From: Mrakia gelida
Taxonomy: Eukaryota; Basidiomycota; Tremellomycetes; Cystofilobasidiales; Mrakiaceae
Direction of reading: 5' to 3'
Length of the DNA stretch: 64,000 nt
Assembly: GCA_024345305.1 (NCBI GenBank)
Contig: BRON01000013.1
Location: 620,001-684,000, forward strand
The translations under genes were made by a program, and so were the position numbers. Position 1 is the first letter of the stretch, and each line of letters begins with the position of its first letter. Positions 21,238 to 33,729 of the stretch are shown one piece after another. The notes beneath the pieces were generated by a model that saw only the letters and a program-made list of their open reading frames with translations, had not been told where the DNA came from and did not search any database.

Positions 21238-24200
21238 TCACTTCATCTCCCTCGTATCCAGAACGAACCCTCTCGCGTTGAACTCCGTTACCACGCAAGT
21301 GGGAGTACTCGACGTGGGCATCATCCCTCCTCCGTTCACGCTGCTCTTCCTCGACGACGTAGTGGATCCTCCTCCTCCTCCTCCTTGGGACGACGTGACG
21401 GACGAGATGGAGGGAGTTCGACTGTGTCTTCCTCCTCCTCCTCCAAAGACGAATCCTCCTAGGATGCCTGCGGAGGGAGCTCGAGTCCGTTTGGGAGGGG
21501 AGAAGGAGGGTCCTGCGGCTTCTGAAGGCGGTAGAGGATCCGAGGGGTTGGTGGACGGGGAGGAGGAGAAGAGGGACTTGACGTCGAGGGAGAAGGTCTT
21601 GCGGTGGAGGTCCTTCCTCTGTCGAGGGGAGTGTCGAGAGCCGAAGCCTCCTCCTCCCAGTCCTCCTCCGAGGCTTCCGAAGACGTGCGCAAGAGGAGTG
21701 TCGTCCATGAGGAGGGCTGAGGAGGTGGTGGGTGAAATGATGGGAGGAATCATCGACCTCAAGCGTTGGACGCCAGTGGGAGTTCGTTCCGTGATGGGCG
21801 AGGTCGACGCGACTTGATAGCCGAACGACGAGGACGAGGAGGCGAAGGTCTGTTGAGTAGGAGCTGGGGAGGAGAGGAAGATGGAGGTTGAATGGGCCAT
21901 GGTGGGTGTTGAAGGGTCCATCGATCGGTTCGGGGAGGGAGGGAAGAATAGCAGTTGCTGGAGGGACCGAGGTTCGTTGTTGCTCGAAAGGATGGGTGGT
22001 GGACGAGGGAAAGAGCTGAGGGACGACCGACGAGACGAGGTCGAGGTCATCGAGGAGGGAGTCTCGGACCGAGTGGGAGGTTGGTCGAAGTTCGGAGGAG
22101 TGAAGCTGGACCGAGTGGGACCCTGATCGAAGGTCGTAGGTGTAAAGCTGGAGATGAGAGGACTGGAGGGAGTGATCTCGTCGAGGGAGGAGAGCGACGC
22201 TCGTTGGGCGTGGCTTTGGTAGCTCTTGGACCGAGGAAGGAGGGATATCCGAGGAGTAAGGGGATCCAGGGAGGCCGATGATTCGGATAGATTGGAAGGG
22301 GAGGGATCCGTAATGGTGGTTGGGGAGGAGGGGAGAGGATCCAGCGAGGGAACGAAGGAGAGGGTCGACGATCGTTTCCTTTCCGCGCGTCCTCCGACAG
22401 GAGGAGCAGCGAACTTCGTCGGCTTCTGCGAGACTCCAGCGACCTCCATATCCTCGGTGGAGCGACCTCCGGTGGTGTCCTCGACGATCCCATCGACCAT
22501 CATCGCATCCGAGTCCGAGTGGTGGATGGGGAGCGGCGGCGGGGGAGTCCTCGTCTCGCTACTGTCGCTTCCCTCCTCCTCCCCAGTCTCGTCCTCCTCC
22601 TCGAGCGTGATCCCACTCGCGAGAGAGCTTCCACTGATCCTCCTCTTGATCCCAAACGGCTTCCTTCCACCAGCACCGACCGAGGCAGGTCCAGCTCCTC
22701 CCGACGACGACGACGAAACGGTCGAGGAGGCCGAAGTCGTTCGCGACCTCTTCATCCTCTCCTCCATGTCTCGATCCAGCTCCTCCGCTTCCTCGAGAGC
22801 TTCGAGCTCGGCTCTACGACGAGACCAGTCCTCCTCGGACTCGACTTCAGTGGAGAACCCTCGATGCATCGGCGTCGAGACGGACGACCCGTCGGACGAG
22901 TTGTTGGAGGAGATGATCTGAGGGAGGTGGGAGGTTTGAGCGGCGAGGAGACGTTCCCATTCGAGGAGTTGGTAGATCAGGCTGAAGCGAAGGAAAGAAG
23001 GAAGAGAAGGTACGAGCGAGTCAGAAAGAGAAGGCGAAGCCAAGACGCGTCAAAAGAGAGGCAAGACGACTTACGAGACGTTAGGTCCAATCCAAGGATT
23101 CTTCTTCTTCACAAACTCGTACGCGTCGTGCATCCCTCGAACCTCACCGAGCTCCTCGACCATGTTTCCCTCGGCGGCGAGGCGCATCACGATGGCGATG
23201 ACCAGAGTCGCAGATCTCGAGATCCCACATTGACAGCTGCGACGACAAGAAAGAGGCGAACATCAGCACTATCTCAGGACAGGAATGAAGAGAAAGGAAA
23301 GACGCGACTCACTGAACCAAAACACCCTCCCCTCTCACCAAACCCTCTCCCACCCACTCCCCAGCCCTCGTGAACCCACTCTCTCCTCCCTCCCCACCAC
23401 TAACCAAATCCGCCTGCCCATGACTCCACGGCAAATGCAAATACTCCATCTTCCTCCCATTCGGCAACGTATACTTCTTCTCCTGCACCTTCCCACCCGC
23501 CCCGACCCCTCCCGCCGACGCGACTCTCAAGTTGGGCGTCGAAACGGCAGGCCTCAACTGATTCAACGCCTGATCCTCCTCAGCCGTTCCGTACTCGTCT
23601 CCGGCACCAACAAGCTCCTTCGCGACGTTGACCACTCTTCCGATGTTGTATTTCGAGGACGTGAGGGTCTGCCAGTCTCGAGCGTTCTCCTCTGATCCGA
23701 TGAAGAGGCCTGGGAGGATCTCGATGGGTCCGTCGGCGTAGGGTCGGTTGGCTGGGTTGGAGGAGGAAGCGTGGTCAGAGGGGTCGCGTTCGTTGGTTGG
23801 GAGGAGGGCGAGGAGGTTGGGTCGTTGACCGGGAGGGATGTTCTGAGATGAGGAGGAGTAGGAGGAGGAGGGAGGGCCTTGAGGGAACGAGGTTTGGAAG
23901 TGGGCTGAGGAAGAGGGAGTTTGAGGAGGGATGGAGGTGTGAGGAGGTCGCATGTTGAACCTTGCTCCTCCAGTGTTCGTTGTCGAGGGACCGGGAGACG
24001 AAGGAGCGCCGCTCTCGGACGACGAGGACCCTGGTGAGGCTGATCCGAATCCGAGCGAGAGTGAGAGGCCCTTCGCGTTCCTCTTGCCTTTCCCGATGGA
24101 CGACGGAGGAGGAGGAGCCGTAGCCCACGATTCCGACGGAGTGAGAGCCGCTGTCGAAGCTTGACGAAGGTTGGGAGCCGATGGAGAGATGTGGAGGTTG

Positions 24201-25741
24201 GGTCGGTTGACGGAGAGGGAAGTGGATGAATTGGAGAAGTTGAGGGCGAGAGGTGAGGGTTTGACTCGCAACGACGAGGAGAGCGGCTTCGGAGGGAGGG
24301 AGAGAAGACTCCTCGGTGGGTTGGTCGCCGAGGAAGCCGAAGATGAAGGGGAGGTGGATACGGAGTCGCCTTCGGGGAGGAGGAGTAGAGGAATCGACGC
24401 GTTGGGTGGAGATGGAGTGAGGTCGAGTTGGGAGGTGGGAGCTGAATCCGGGTAGATCGGCGAGGCTGAAAACAGCGAGAGGGCTGAGGGCCGAGCTTTG
24501 AGACCTCGTTTCGAAGGTGAGGGTGCAGGTGAGAGCTTCGTGATGGAGGGAAGCGTGAGCGTCGACGAGGGCGAAGTCGTGGGAAGGTCGACGTCCATCT
24601 CCGCTGCTGGAGGAAGAAGATCACAGAGTTGTGTGAGCAGGTCCTTGGTAGAGGAGCTGACACGTGTCAGAGTGACAAAATGAAAGGAACTCACCCAGCG
24701 AAACAGCCTCAGTCGTCTTCCCCTCGTTGTTGTCTCCTCTTCCCTCGTCGTCTTCCTTCAAGAATGCCTTCCCCGAATCCACCAGCGTCGCGTCCAACTC
24801 CAGCGCCGAGGGAGGTCCCAACGAGGCTGATCCGACGGGAAGGAGAAGCGTCTTGGGTACGACGAAGCTTTTCGCGTTGCTGGAGCTGTCCGAAGCGGGA
24901 GCAGAAACGACGTTCGTCTCTGGCGCGATGGTTGAGGAGAATTTGAGAGCCATGGGACGAGCTCCAGGGTTGGAGGCCTTCTTGCTCGGTGGAAGAGAGA
25001 GGATGGTGTGAGGTTGCTGAGGTGGGAGAGAGAGCTGCTCGGAGGAGGGGAAGTCGACGTCCATAGCTACCGAGGGAGAAGAGGAGAGGAGAGGAGTGGA
25101 GAAGGAAGGAGGGGAAAGGTGTGAGCTCGCAGCTCCCTTCTTCCTTTCCGTGCTCACTCCAGCAACGGAGAGCCCACTTTCCGCGAAGAAGATGACTGAT
25201 ATGATGAAGTAGACTTACGAGACTTGATATCTTCAGCTTCCTGGTTCGTTCCAGCCACACTCGTCGAGCCAGTCGAGGAGGAGGCAGAGGACAACCTTCG
25301 TCGTGAGCTCCCGTTGGATCCCTGAAGAGCGAGAGCTGATGGGCGTTTCCTGAGCGACGAGTTTCCCTTGGAAGGAGCTGGAGCTAAGGAAGAGGAAAGG
25401 ATGGATGTAGGCTCGAGGTCCATAGCTAAATTTGCGGCGAAGAGGAGCCAGGGAGGGAAGCCGGTCAGGGTGCGTCCTTCCTTCGTGCGTTGCAACACCT
25501 CTCGCTCTCCCTTGTCGAATGAAAGGGAACCTTGTTAGGAGAAGACGGAAAACTCACTCTTGAGAGATACATCGAACGACCCTTGCGTTACTGCAGCAAC
25601 CGATTCCTCCTCCAGAGAACTCCTTCCTTCGCTTCCTCCTCCTGAGCTGGCTGAGCTCTCCGCGCCCAACGAGACTCGTCGCTCTCGATCGACGACAGCG
25701 AACGGAGCAGCTCGTCCTCCTTCTTCACGAGAGGAATCCAT
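21238..25741 (-). CDS. Dual-specificity MAP-kinase phosphatase, Msg5 type
   Basis: Minus-strand exons from ATG 25741 join in frame to a long disordered N-terminal region (over 300 residues), then a dual-specificity phosphatase domain: PIEILPGLFIGSEENARDWQ, NIGRVVNVAKEL, GRKMEYLHLPWSHGQADL, and the active site HCQCGISRS. The active-site His is built across an intron (donor at about 23312, acceptor at about 23226). The domain closes with MHDAYEFVKKKNPWIGPNVS and LIYQLLEWERLL. A Ser-rich tail of about 550 residues ends LDTREMK. This layout and the HCQCGISRS motif match yeast Msg5, which dephosphorylates Thr and Tyr of MAP kinases (Slt2, Fus3) in cell-wall and mating pathways. Exons 2-4 carry repeated basic-hydrophobic motifs likely to dock MAP kinases. 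Confidence 0.88.
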
Positions 25742-26440
25742 GACCCTCTAGACGTAGTATCCACCGGGGAGGGACTGGGAGACGAGAGAGAGGAGGGAAG
25801 AGTCGAAAGGAGGAAGGAGGAAGGGAAGGGGAGGGTTGAAACCTCGAGCCGAGGACGACAACGAAGGAGGGAAGGGGGGAGGGGGAGGGAAGGAGGGAGC
25901 TAGCTGGAGAGAGAAGGGAAAGGGAAGACTCGAGTCAGCGTTGGGTCTCCTTGAGCTATGGCCGTTTCCAAGCACACGACCGGAGAGGAAGCTCACCCAG
26001 TTGGAGATATGAGGTTGGGGGAAGAAAAGGGAAGAGGAGGGGAAGGGAAAGGGAGGGAGAAGGAGAGGAGGTGTTTGACCTTTGGAGTCGAATCCAGGGG
26101 AAGGGACGATCAGCGCAGCAGCAATTTGGTAGAGCACCGACGGAGGGCAGGTTTTTTGTGTTCTTCCTTCAGGTCGAGAGACATCGGAGGTGTTTCAGGT
26201 CTTTGCTGTAAGAAAGGGGAAGTTTTCAGGCGAGGTCCGAGCCTCATTGATCTCTCACTCGCGAACCAACGCCTCGCGATACAGTAGAGAGCTGAGTGCA
26301 AAGTGCTGGTATCATGAATCTGTACGCAAGTGTAACTAAAATGAGGGTTCTATGTAAGGGAAAGGCAATCAAACTCAAAGAGTCGGAGTGAGAAGGGCTA
26401 TCTGGGCAGGCAGGTGTTAGGGACATCGAGTCGCGTCGTT
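25742..26440. other. Intergenic region between ABC transporter and phosphatase
   Basis: These 699 bp hold the phosphatase promoter and the ABC transporter 3' UTR, both on the minus strand. The part near 25745-26080 is purine-rich on the plus strand, which is the pyrimidine-rich leader of the minus-strand gene. A tRNA-like fragment at 26125-26141 has no matching T-arm and is not called. Confidence 0.45.
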
Positions 26441-29400
26441 TCAGATCTCCTTCTTCTCTTCCGGAGCTGAGGACTCTCCTTGAGCGATGGCGAAGGGACT
26501 GGTCGAGTGGAAGATCCCTTGGGTAGCAGCGAGTTTGGCGAAGCGAGAGTTAGGGTCGGCGAGGAGGGTTTGAGGAGCGTCGAACTCGGCCACCTTTCCG
26601 TCGTCGAGAAGGAGGATCTGAGAGACGAAGGAGAGGGAGACGATCAGTGGGAGTCGTAGACGAGAGGAACAGGAGGAACATAACGGGCACATACGAGGTC
26701 GTAGTCGATGATGGTCGCTAAAGATAGGTAAGGAAAGGAAAGCGGTAAGCTCGCTGGCGAAGAAGAGAAGACGCGTCGAAAAGAGAAGCATTCACAGATT
26801 CGATGAGCGATAGCAAGGACAGTTTGATCCTTCATCTCAGAGATGACCTTCTTGATCATCTGATCCGTAAGGTGGTCCATGCTGTGAAGGAGAAGAAGAA
26901 GGAGTTAGATCGACTGAGAGTCAGAACGACATTCGAAAGGAACCAAAACTCACCTGCTCGTCGACTCGTCGAGAACCACGATCTGACGCTTCCTCAAAAT
27001 ACATCTCGCGAGACAAAGGAGTTGACGTTGTCCCTTCGAGAAGGACTCTTCGTCGACGATGGCGAGAGACTCGAGCTTCTCGGGCTGGAGAAAAAGGACG
27101 ACGCGACGCGACGAGAGGAGGTGAGGTTCAGCTATGTTTCGAGACGCGAGACGAGGAGACAAGTGCAGCTCACCAGTTCGCTGATCACATCGCTCATTCC
27201 AACGGATCGAAGAGCTTCCCAGATCTCGTCGTCCGAGCAGCGGCCGTCGAGGTCGAGGTTGTCTCGAATCGAGAGAGTTCCGACGAGGAAGGGATCTTGG
27301 GTGACGATGCTGCGAGACCGAAAAGAAGAGGAAGATGTCAGAAACCGCTCGAGATAAGAAGGGAGGAGGTAGAAAGACAGCGAACCTCATCGCGTCTCGA
27401 AGCTGGTGAAGAGGAAGTGTGGAGACGTCGACTCCATCGATCAGAATCGTTCCAGTGATCAAGCCGTGGTCGATGGCTCGGAAGAGAGCTAGAAGCGTCG
27501 AGGATTTCCCTGAGCCAGTCCTGAAGGGTTAGAGAGAAGATGAAGTCAGTGAACGTCTGAAGGAGAAGCGAGAGAGTCGAACGAACCTTCCACAGATCCC
27601 AATCTTCTTCCCTCCCTCGAGCGAGAATGACACCCCGTCGAGGGCGAGCCCAAGTTCCTCTCGGTACCGAATCGAGACTCCTCGGAACTCCAAACCTCCC
27701 TTCGAGGGCCAGGTGTGCTCTTTGGGCTTCTCGGGGTCGTAAGGAAGAGCGTTGGGATCCTCCGAGGGGAGCGAGGCGAACTCCTGGATCCTCTCGAGGG
27801 ACTGACATTCAAGGACGCGACGAAAGGTCAGCTTCTTCGTCGAGACAGGCGACGAGAAGGAGAGGAACCGACTCACCACGATGGAATTCTCGACCTCAGC
27901 GTAAGTGACCATCGTCATGTTCATGGACGACGAGAGTCCACTGATCTGGGACATGGCGACTCCGAGAAGGGCAGCTGAGGTTGAGGATCGAAGACCGACC
28001 GCGAGGATGGCGAGACCGACAGCGACGAGACCCTGAGAGGGAGAAGAGGGAGTCCGAAGATCAGTCGAAGTTTGGCTGAAAAGAAAGAGGCGAAGCCGAG
28101 GACTCACAGTGATCCAAGTCAACACCGTTCGAAGGAAGAGCTGACCGCTCTGACGGAAGTAGAAGGGTCCTTGAGCTCGATCAAGAGTAGCGTTGTTGAT
28201 GTCCACGAAGTGTCGAGATGCTCGGAAGGCTCGGATGGAAGTGAGACCTCCGACTGAAGTTGAGAAGAGGGTGTAGAGCTGGGGACGAGGAAGGAACCAA
28301 GGTCAGCGTCGAACGCGTCGAACAGCTTCAGAGATCGAACTCACGGGACTCTTCGCTCCGAGATCAAGTCGTTGGAGTTGCTGTAATGGGGAGAGATGAG
28401 ACATCGAGTCAGCTCCGCGTCAACGAAGGGCGGCGTGACAATATGATCGGACTCACCTTCGACGTCGAGAGGTAAAAAGCGAGCGTGAACCAAAAGACAG
28501 GTCCGAGAACGATGAACGAGAGTCCGAGCCAGGGTGTAGCGATGATGACGAAGATGAGGGTTGTGATGAGGGAGAGAATGCTGAGGAAGAATGCGAGGAT
28601 GCAGAGAGGGAACATACTGCGGGGACGAGAGAAGAGAGAACGTCAGTGAGACTCGAGCGAGCGCGTTCGCGGGAGGTGAACGATCACTCACAAGTCTGCA
28701 GCTTGGATATCTGGAGTAGGAGGAGGAAGATCGAAGTCAGCAGGTTTGAATGACGGGACGAGAGAGATGACGACGAACCTTCAGAGAACCGGTTCAGGAT
28801 CTGAAGCGAAAGGGCGAAGTCAGTCGTGTCAAAGATCGGAGGACGAAAGGAGACGAGAGGACTCACCTTTCCGGGACTGTTTTTCTCTGCGAGAGTGTGA
28901 AGAAAAGAGGAGATCAGCTTACGAAATTCCTTCTTCCTAGGCTGAACTGACTCACGGAAGAAAGAAGGAGCCGATCCCATCAACCCAGCGAGCTCGAGAG
29001 CGTGAATGATTCTGCGAGGGAGGGAGGAGAGGTTCGACGCATCAGTCGAGGTTCACCGACGAGTTTCGAGCGAGAGAAGCAGGCGACCTACACAGATCCT
29101 CGTTCCTTCAAGATGACTACGAAGTAGTAGAACACCCCGAACTGAAGGATTACGTTCGCGACGGTGAACGCAACCCATCCTCCCATCCAGGCCGTGAAGT
29201 TTCCAGTTGGAGCTTTCCTCGCGAAGTCTGCAGGAACGAGGAAAAGACGAGTGAGAACGAGCGCGATCTAGACAGTGGACGAGGGCGGACTCACGTTGTA
29301 GATAGCCCTGCAATCCTGCAACCACAGCCGAAGCTGCCAGCACCAACAGCCCTAAGTTCACACACCCTCGAATCCCAACCGCCCCGAAGAAGAACCTGAA

Positions 29401-32400
29401 CGCCGCCCACTTCTTGGTCTTGTCGTTCGTCCAGAGAAGTTCTTCATCGACCTCCTCCTGCTGCTGTATCGAGTCGAGCGAGTCGTCCTTCTTGGCCTTC
29501 TTCTCAGCGTCGACCTCAGCGGATTCCCCGACGAGGGAAGCGAGAGCGAAGGGATCTCCACTCTCTCGAACTTGATCGAAGGTTCCGAACTGGGAGATCT
29601 TGCCTGAGGCCATGACGATGACTTTGTCGGCGGAGGGAAGGTGCTGGATCCCGTGGGTGATGAGGACGACGGTCTGAGGGGGAGAGGAAGAGCAGGCGGG
29701 TTAGTTTCGACTTTGACGTGACTGGGATCGAGGCGAAGCGTCGAAGCGATGGCTGACCTTTCCCTTGAGGAGTCCAGTAGGTCCGAAGAGCGAAGTGAAG
29801 ACTCGAAACGAGACAAACATGGTCAGCTTCGAGGGAAGATGAAGAAGGGGAAGCGACGACGAAGACGAGCTCACCGTGAGCTTCCGTCTCTCCATCGAGA
29901 GCCGAGAACGTATCGTCGAGAAGGATCAGATCCGCTTCAGCGTAGACTGCTCGAGCGAGAGACTGCACACGCCCAACCATCACCAAAACAAGATCAGCTC
30001 GACTCCTTTCGACCTCGAGCGAGCAAAGGAGCAAACTCACAAGTCGCTGTCGTTGACCTCCAGAAAGAGTGATCCCTCGCTCTCCCAGTACCGTATGCTC
30101 TCGATTCGGCATCCTGTCGAGGTCTTGGCTGAGTCCACACGCATGGATGACCCTATCGAAGGTGGTTTGGTCGAAGGGTCGATCGAGAAGGACGTCTGGG
30201 AACGAGGCGAGGAAGAAGGCGAGTCAGTCTTGAGTCGCGTCGAGCGAGGGGAAGAGGGGAGGATAACGCACTGGATCGGAAGGTTCCTGGGTAGATGAAG
30301 GGAGTTTGGGTGGCGAGAGCGATCTGAGAAGGAGGCGGAAGAGGAGAAGTCAGCTTTTGAGCAGGGAGTCGCGTCGAGGGAAGGATTCGAAGTTGACCAG
30401 CTCACCTTCCTCGCTCGAACGTCGATCGATCCCTTTAGCTGCACGGTTTCCCCGAGTAGAGCCATGAGGAGGGTAGACTTCCCACTAGCGACTGAGCCGA
30501 CGATCTGTTAGCGAAGGAGAAGCGTCAGCGTCGAGGAAAGACGAACGCGTCGAGCTTTCAGTTCGACTCACCATGTGAAGCTCTCCCGAGACCAACTTCA
30601 AATCGATATCCTCCAACACAGCAGTCCCTTTATCGTCCCACCCGAATGATCCGCCGATGATCTCAGCGACGACCTCGCCTGTTGGGACGAGATTGAGAGG
30701 GACTTCGAAGGGGTTGGAGGAGGAGAGTTGAGAGCGAGTGGTCGTCGAGTAGTTGTCGTCGGCGTCGAGGTTGTGGAGAGGAGGTGGGAGAGGTTTTTCG
30801 GCGAGGACGAGGAAGGTTTGGACTGCGAGGATGAGGAGAAGGTGTGAGTTTGAAGCCGAGAAATAGTAGGAGGAGAGAACGCGAACGAGACTCACTTCGA
30901 ACAAGACTTGCCCATCCACCGAAGAGTTGAGCTGTTTCGAAAGACGTCGACAGGTCAGCCTCCACGCCAAAAACGAGACTGCCAACGCGAGGACTTACGA
31001 AGAGCATCCCCAAGCATCCCAATCGGCTCATTCAACAAGGCAATAATCGTCAAGATGGTGAAAATCCTCGTAACGTCCAACGATCCGATCCCACTCCCGT
31101 GCTGCAGCATGATCTTGTAGGCTCCGACGGTGACGAGAGTCGAGACGGTGGCTCCGAGGTCAGCCAGGCCCTTGCAGAGGATGATGAGCATGCTGTGAGA
31201 GCGAAAGGAAGGAGGTGGGGGTCAGAGACGCGTCGAACGAGAGAGGCTAGGGAGGAGGAAATGAAGCGGACGCACTAGAATCGCCTGAGAGCCTGAGTCT
31301 CAGCGGCTCGAAGAACTCGAACCTTCTCCATGAGGGGAACTTCGTAGGCTCCGAGCTTGATGGGGAGGAGTTGGGAGAACATCGAGGTCTGCAAACGAGA
31401 GACGAAAGGCGAGGGTCAGCGAAGACTGCGACGGACCGGGCAGGAGGGATGGTCGCGAACTCACCAAGAGTCTGATTCTCGCGTCAACACAAGCCATCCA
31501 AGCCGTCTGACTATCTCCAACTGGTTTGGCGATCGATCCGACGATACCGAGGAGGACGAGGACGAAGACGAGGGGACTGAAGGAAACGAGACCTTGTCAG
31601 CGCGAGAAAGGGATTTGAGCGAAGGGAGAAAAGAGCTGGACGCACGCAAACATAGCGTACGAAGCCTGGAACCAGAGAAGAGTGAATCCGATACCGATGG
31701 CGAGGAGAGAGGCCCTACGACGAAAGAGGAAGAGAGAAAGTCAGCGATCTCGGCGCGACGAAGATTAGCGAATGCGCAGATCAACTCACCAAACCTCGTG
31801 CACGAACTGAAGCATCTCGATGACTCTCTCGGCATCAACGGACATGTAGGTTGTTGCAGCTCCCTGGTCGAGGTCGAACAATGAAGCGAAGAAAGAGAAT
31901 CAGCACGCGTCTCCTGCTCTCCTCTCCGCCGTCTCCTGCTCTCCTCTCCGATCTTCGTTCTTCGTCAACTCACCTGCCCCACCTCCCTAGCAGCCACCGA
32001 AGTCAACTTCAACGTCTTATCATACCTACCAAATACCAAACAACAAGTCAGCGCGAACGAAAGCCCATGTCTCAAACCCAAACTCGAACTCTCGGTCGTT
32101 GCTCGAACTCACATCACCCCAATCAACCCCCCCCGATACTCCACCGAAACAGCAAACACCTTCTCCCAGTACCAGTACGTCGAAAGCGCAATCCCACTGT
32201 AGATGATCACGAATCCTCCTACGAGAGCCCAGCCTCGTTCCTGAGCGATGGAAGGGTCGGAGATGAAGCGAGTGAGGTTTTGGACGAGGAAGACTTGGCC
32301 TGCAAACGCGAAGGATCGAACAAATCAGCTTTACGAACGGGATGGATGAAGGTGACCAAAGTGGGCGCGAGCGAGCGACGCACCAAACGTGAAAAGCGTC

Positions 32401-33729
32401 AACAGCAGCTTGGGCAACGCAGGACTTCCAAGTTGAGTCCCGAAGGCTCTGAGACTTGCTTTGAGGAGGTAGAAGGTTGACGATTGATCGGATTTGGAGA
32501 GAGAGATGAGGAGTTTGGTGGTTGAGGGGAGGGCCATCATCTGAGGGGGGATGGATTCGAGGTCGTCTGATTCGGAACGAACGCGATGAGAGGGTCAGTG
32601 AAGCGAAGGGAGAAAACGAGGGGGGGGGGAAAGGATGGGTTGGGTGTGGGAGTGAGCTCACCGAGTGTGAGTCTCCTCTTGTATCCGAGGTAAAGAAGAG
32701 GAAGAAGATGAGGGAAGAAGGGCTTGAGGAGGAAGGAGGTGGTGGAGGCGAGGGGGAGGTTCTGTTCGACGACGAGCACGAACAAACCAAGTCAGCATAC
32801 GTCTCTTCGCGAGGACCGAGAGCCTGAACCTACGCTGTACTTCGGCTTAAGCAACCACCTCTTCGAAGCCGTCTCCAGGACCAACAGTGTGAAGAGCGAC
32901 GAAACAGCGATGGCTTTCGCGACGAACGGTTCCATCGGGAAGTTGACGGCGTGAAGCGTCCTGAGCTCAGCTGCTCCGAAGAGACCTAACGAGAAGGCGT
33001 ATGAGGAGAGAAGGGTACTTGGTGCGAGAGAGTTTTGGTGCTCGAGGAAGGAGAGGGGGAGGTAGATGATCTGATCGTTCGCGCAAAGCAAAAACCAAAG
33101 TCAGCGCTCAGCTCGACTCGCCCTCGCTCTCCTCTGGACGTTTGGACTTACAGATCCAACCAACCCCATCGCACAACCTGCCACAGTCGTCCCCATGGAC
33201 ATCCCGTCCACATCCTTGAAGAGCGCGAGTATAGCAGCCGAGGTGGCGACGAGAAGAAGAGCGAAGAGTAGCTTGAAAGCGAGGAGGAAGTCGAATCGAT
33301 GGAGGAGTCGAGAGGGTTTGGAGCGGAGGTAGTTGATTCGAAGGAGGGCGAGGAGGAGGAAGAGCGTTTGGGGGAGGAGGGAGAGGATGCTGTGAAAAGA
33401 AGAGAAGAGGACGAGGATTAGCTTCGGAGGGAGGGACGGGAGGGGAGGGGGTCGAGCGAGTCTTCGTTCGTTCGACTGAAGGGAGGCAGGGGTTGGGGGT
33501 GAGATGGAGAACGTACGTTTGTTCGAATGTGAGGGTACTAAGATCAAGCAAACATAGAGATTGAAGTTAGCGAGAAAACAGGGAAATAGCGAGAAGGGAA
33601 ACGAGATGGGGGCACGAGAAAGAATCACAAGTCCAACCCCCTACAATCGCTCCCAGGTCCGAAGCTCCCATCGTTCTGGCACATCCTCAGCCCTTGGTTC
33701 GTTTCTCTTGGGCCTAGTACGAGCTGCAT
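26441..33729 (-). CDS. ABC transporter, ABCC/MRP subfamily (full transporter)
   Basis: More than 20 short minus-strand exons encode an N-terminal TMD0-like set of helices, then FLLKPFFPHLLPLLYLGYKR with RLTLGEL, the usual entry to TMD1 in MRP/YOR1-type pumps. NBD1 has Walker A GSVASGKST, signature LSGGQRQRL and Walker B LILLDDTFSALD, with Asp in place of the catalytic Glu as is normal for ABCC NBD1. TMD2 follows (KILNRFSED). NBD2 has TGSGKSS, FSKGQRQLLCLARCIL (signature serine-lysine variant), VVLDESTS and the H-loop LAIAHRI. The tail is FAIAQGESSAPEEKKEI (stop 26443-26441). Such pumps export glutathione conjugates, bile acids, drugs or pigments at the vacuole or plasma membrane; the substrate is not predictable. 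The start at 33729 precedes NDGSFGPGSDCRGLD, a cysteine-containing extracellular N-terminus common in this group; 33684 is an alternative ATG. Confidence 0.92.
31908..31951 (+). repeat. 22-bp direct tandem duplication in an ABC transporter intron
   Basis: The unit CGTCTCCTGCTCTCCTCTCC plus two bases occurs twice head to tail (31908-31929 and 31930-31951), differing only at the last base. It lies inside an intron of the ABC gene, next to an ACGCGT palindrome. Confidence 0.9.

Noticed and set aside
22000..22921. Long plus-strand frames within the phosphatase gene
   Set aside because: They are complements of the Ser-rich C-terminal exon of the phosphatase and mirror its low complexity.
26116..26200. 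tRNA-like fragment (TTTGGTAGAGCACCGACGG resembles a D-arm)
   Set aside because: No B-box GGTTCGA, no T-arm at the right distance and no acceptor stem pairing that I can find; probably chance or a degenerate remnant.
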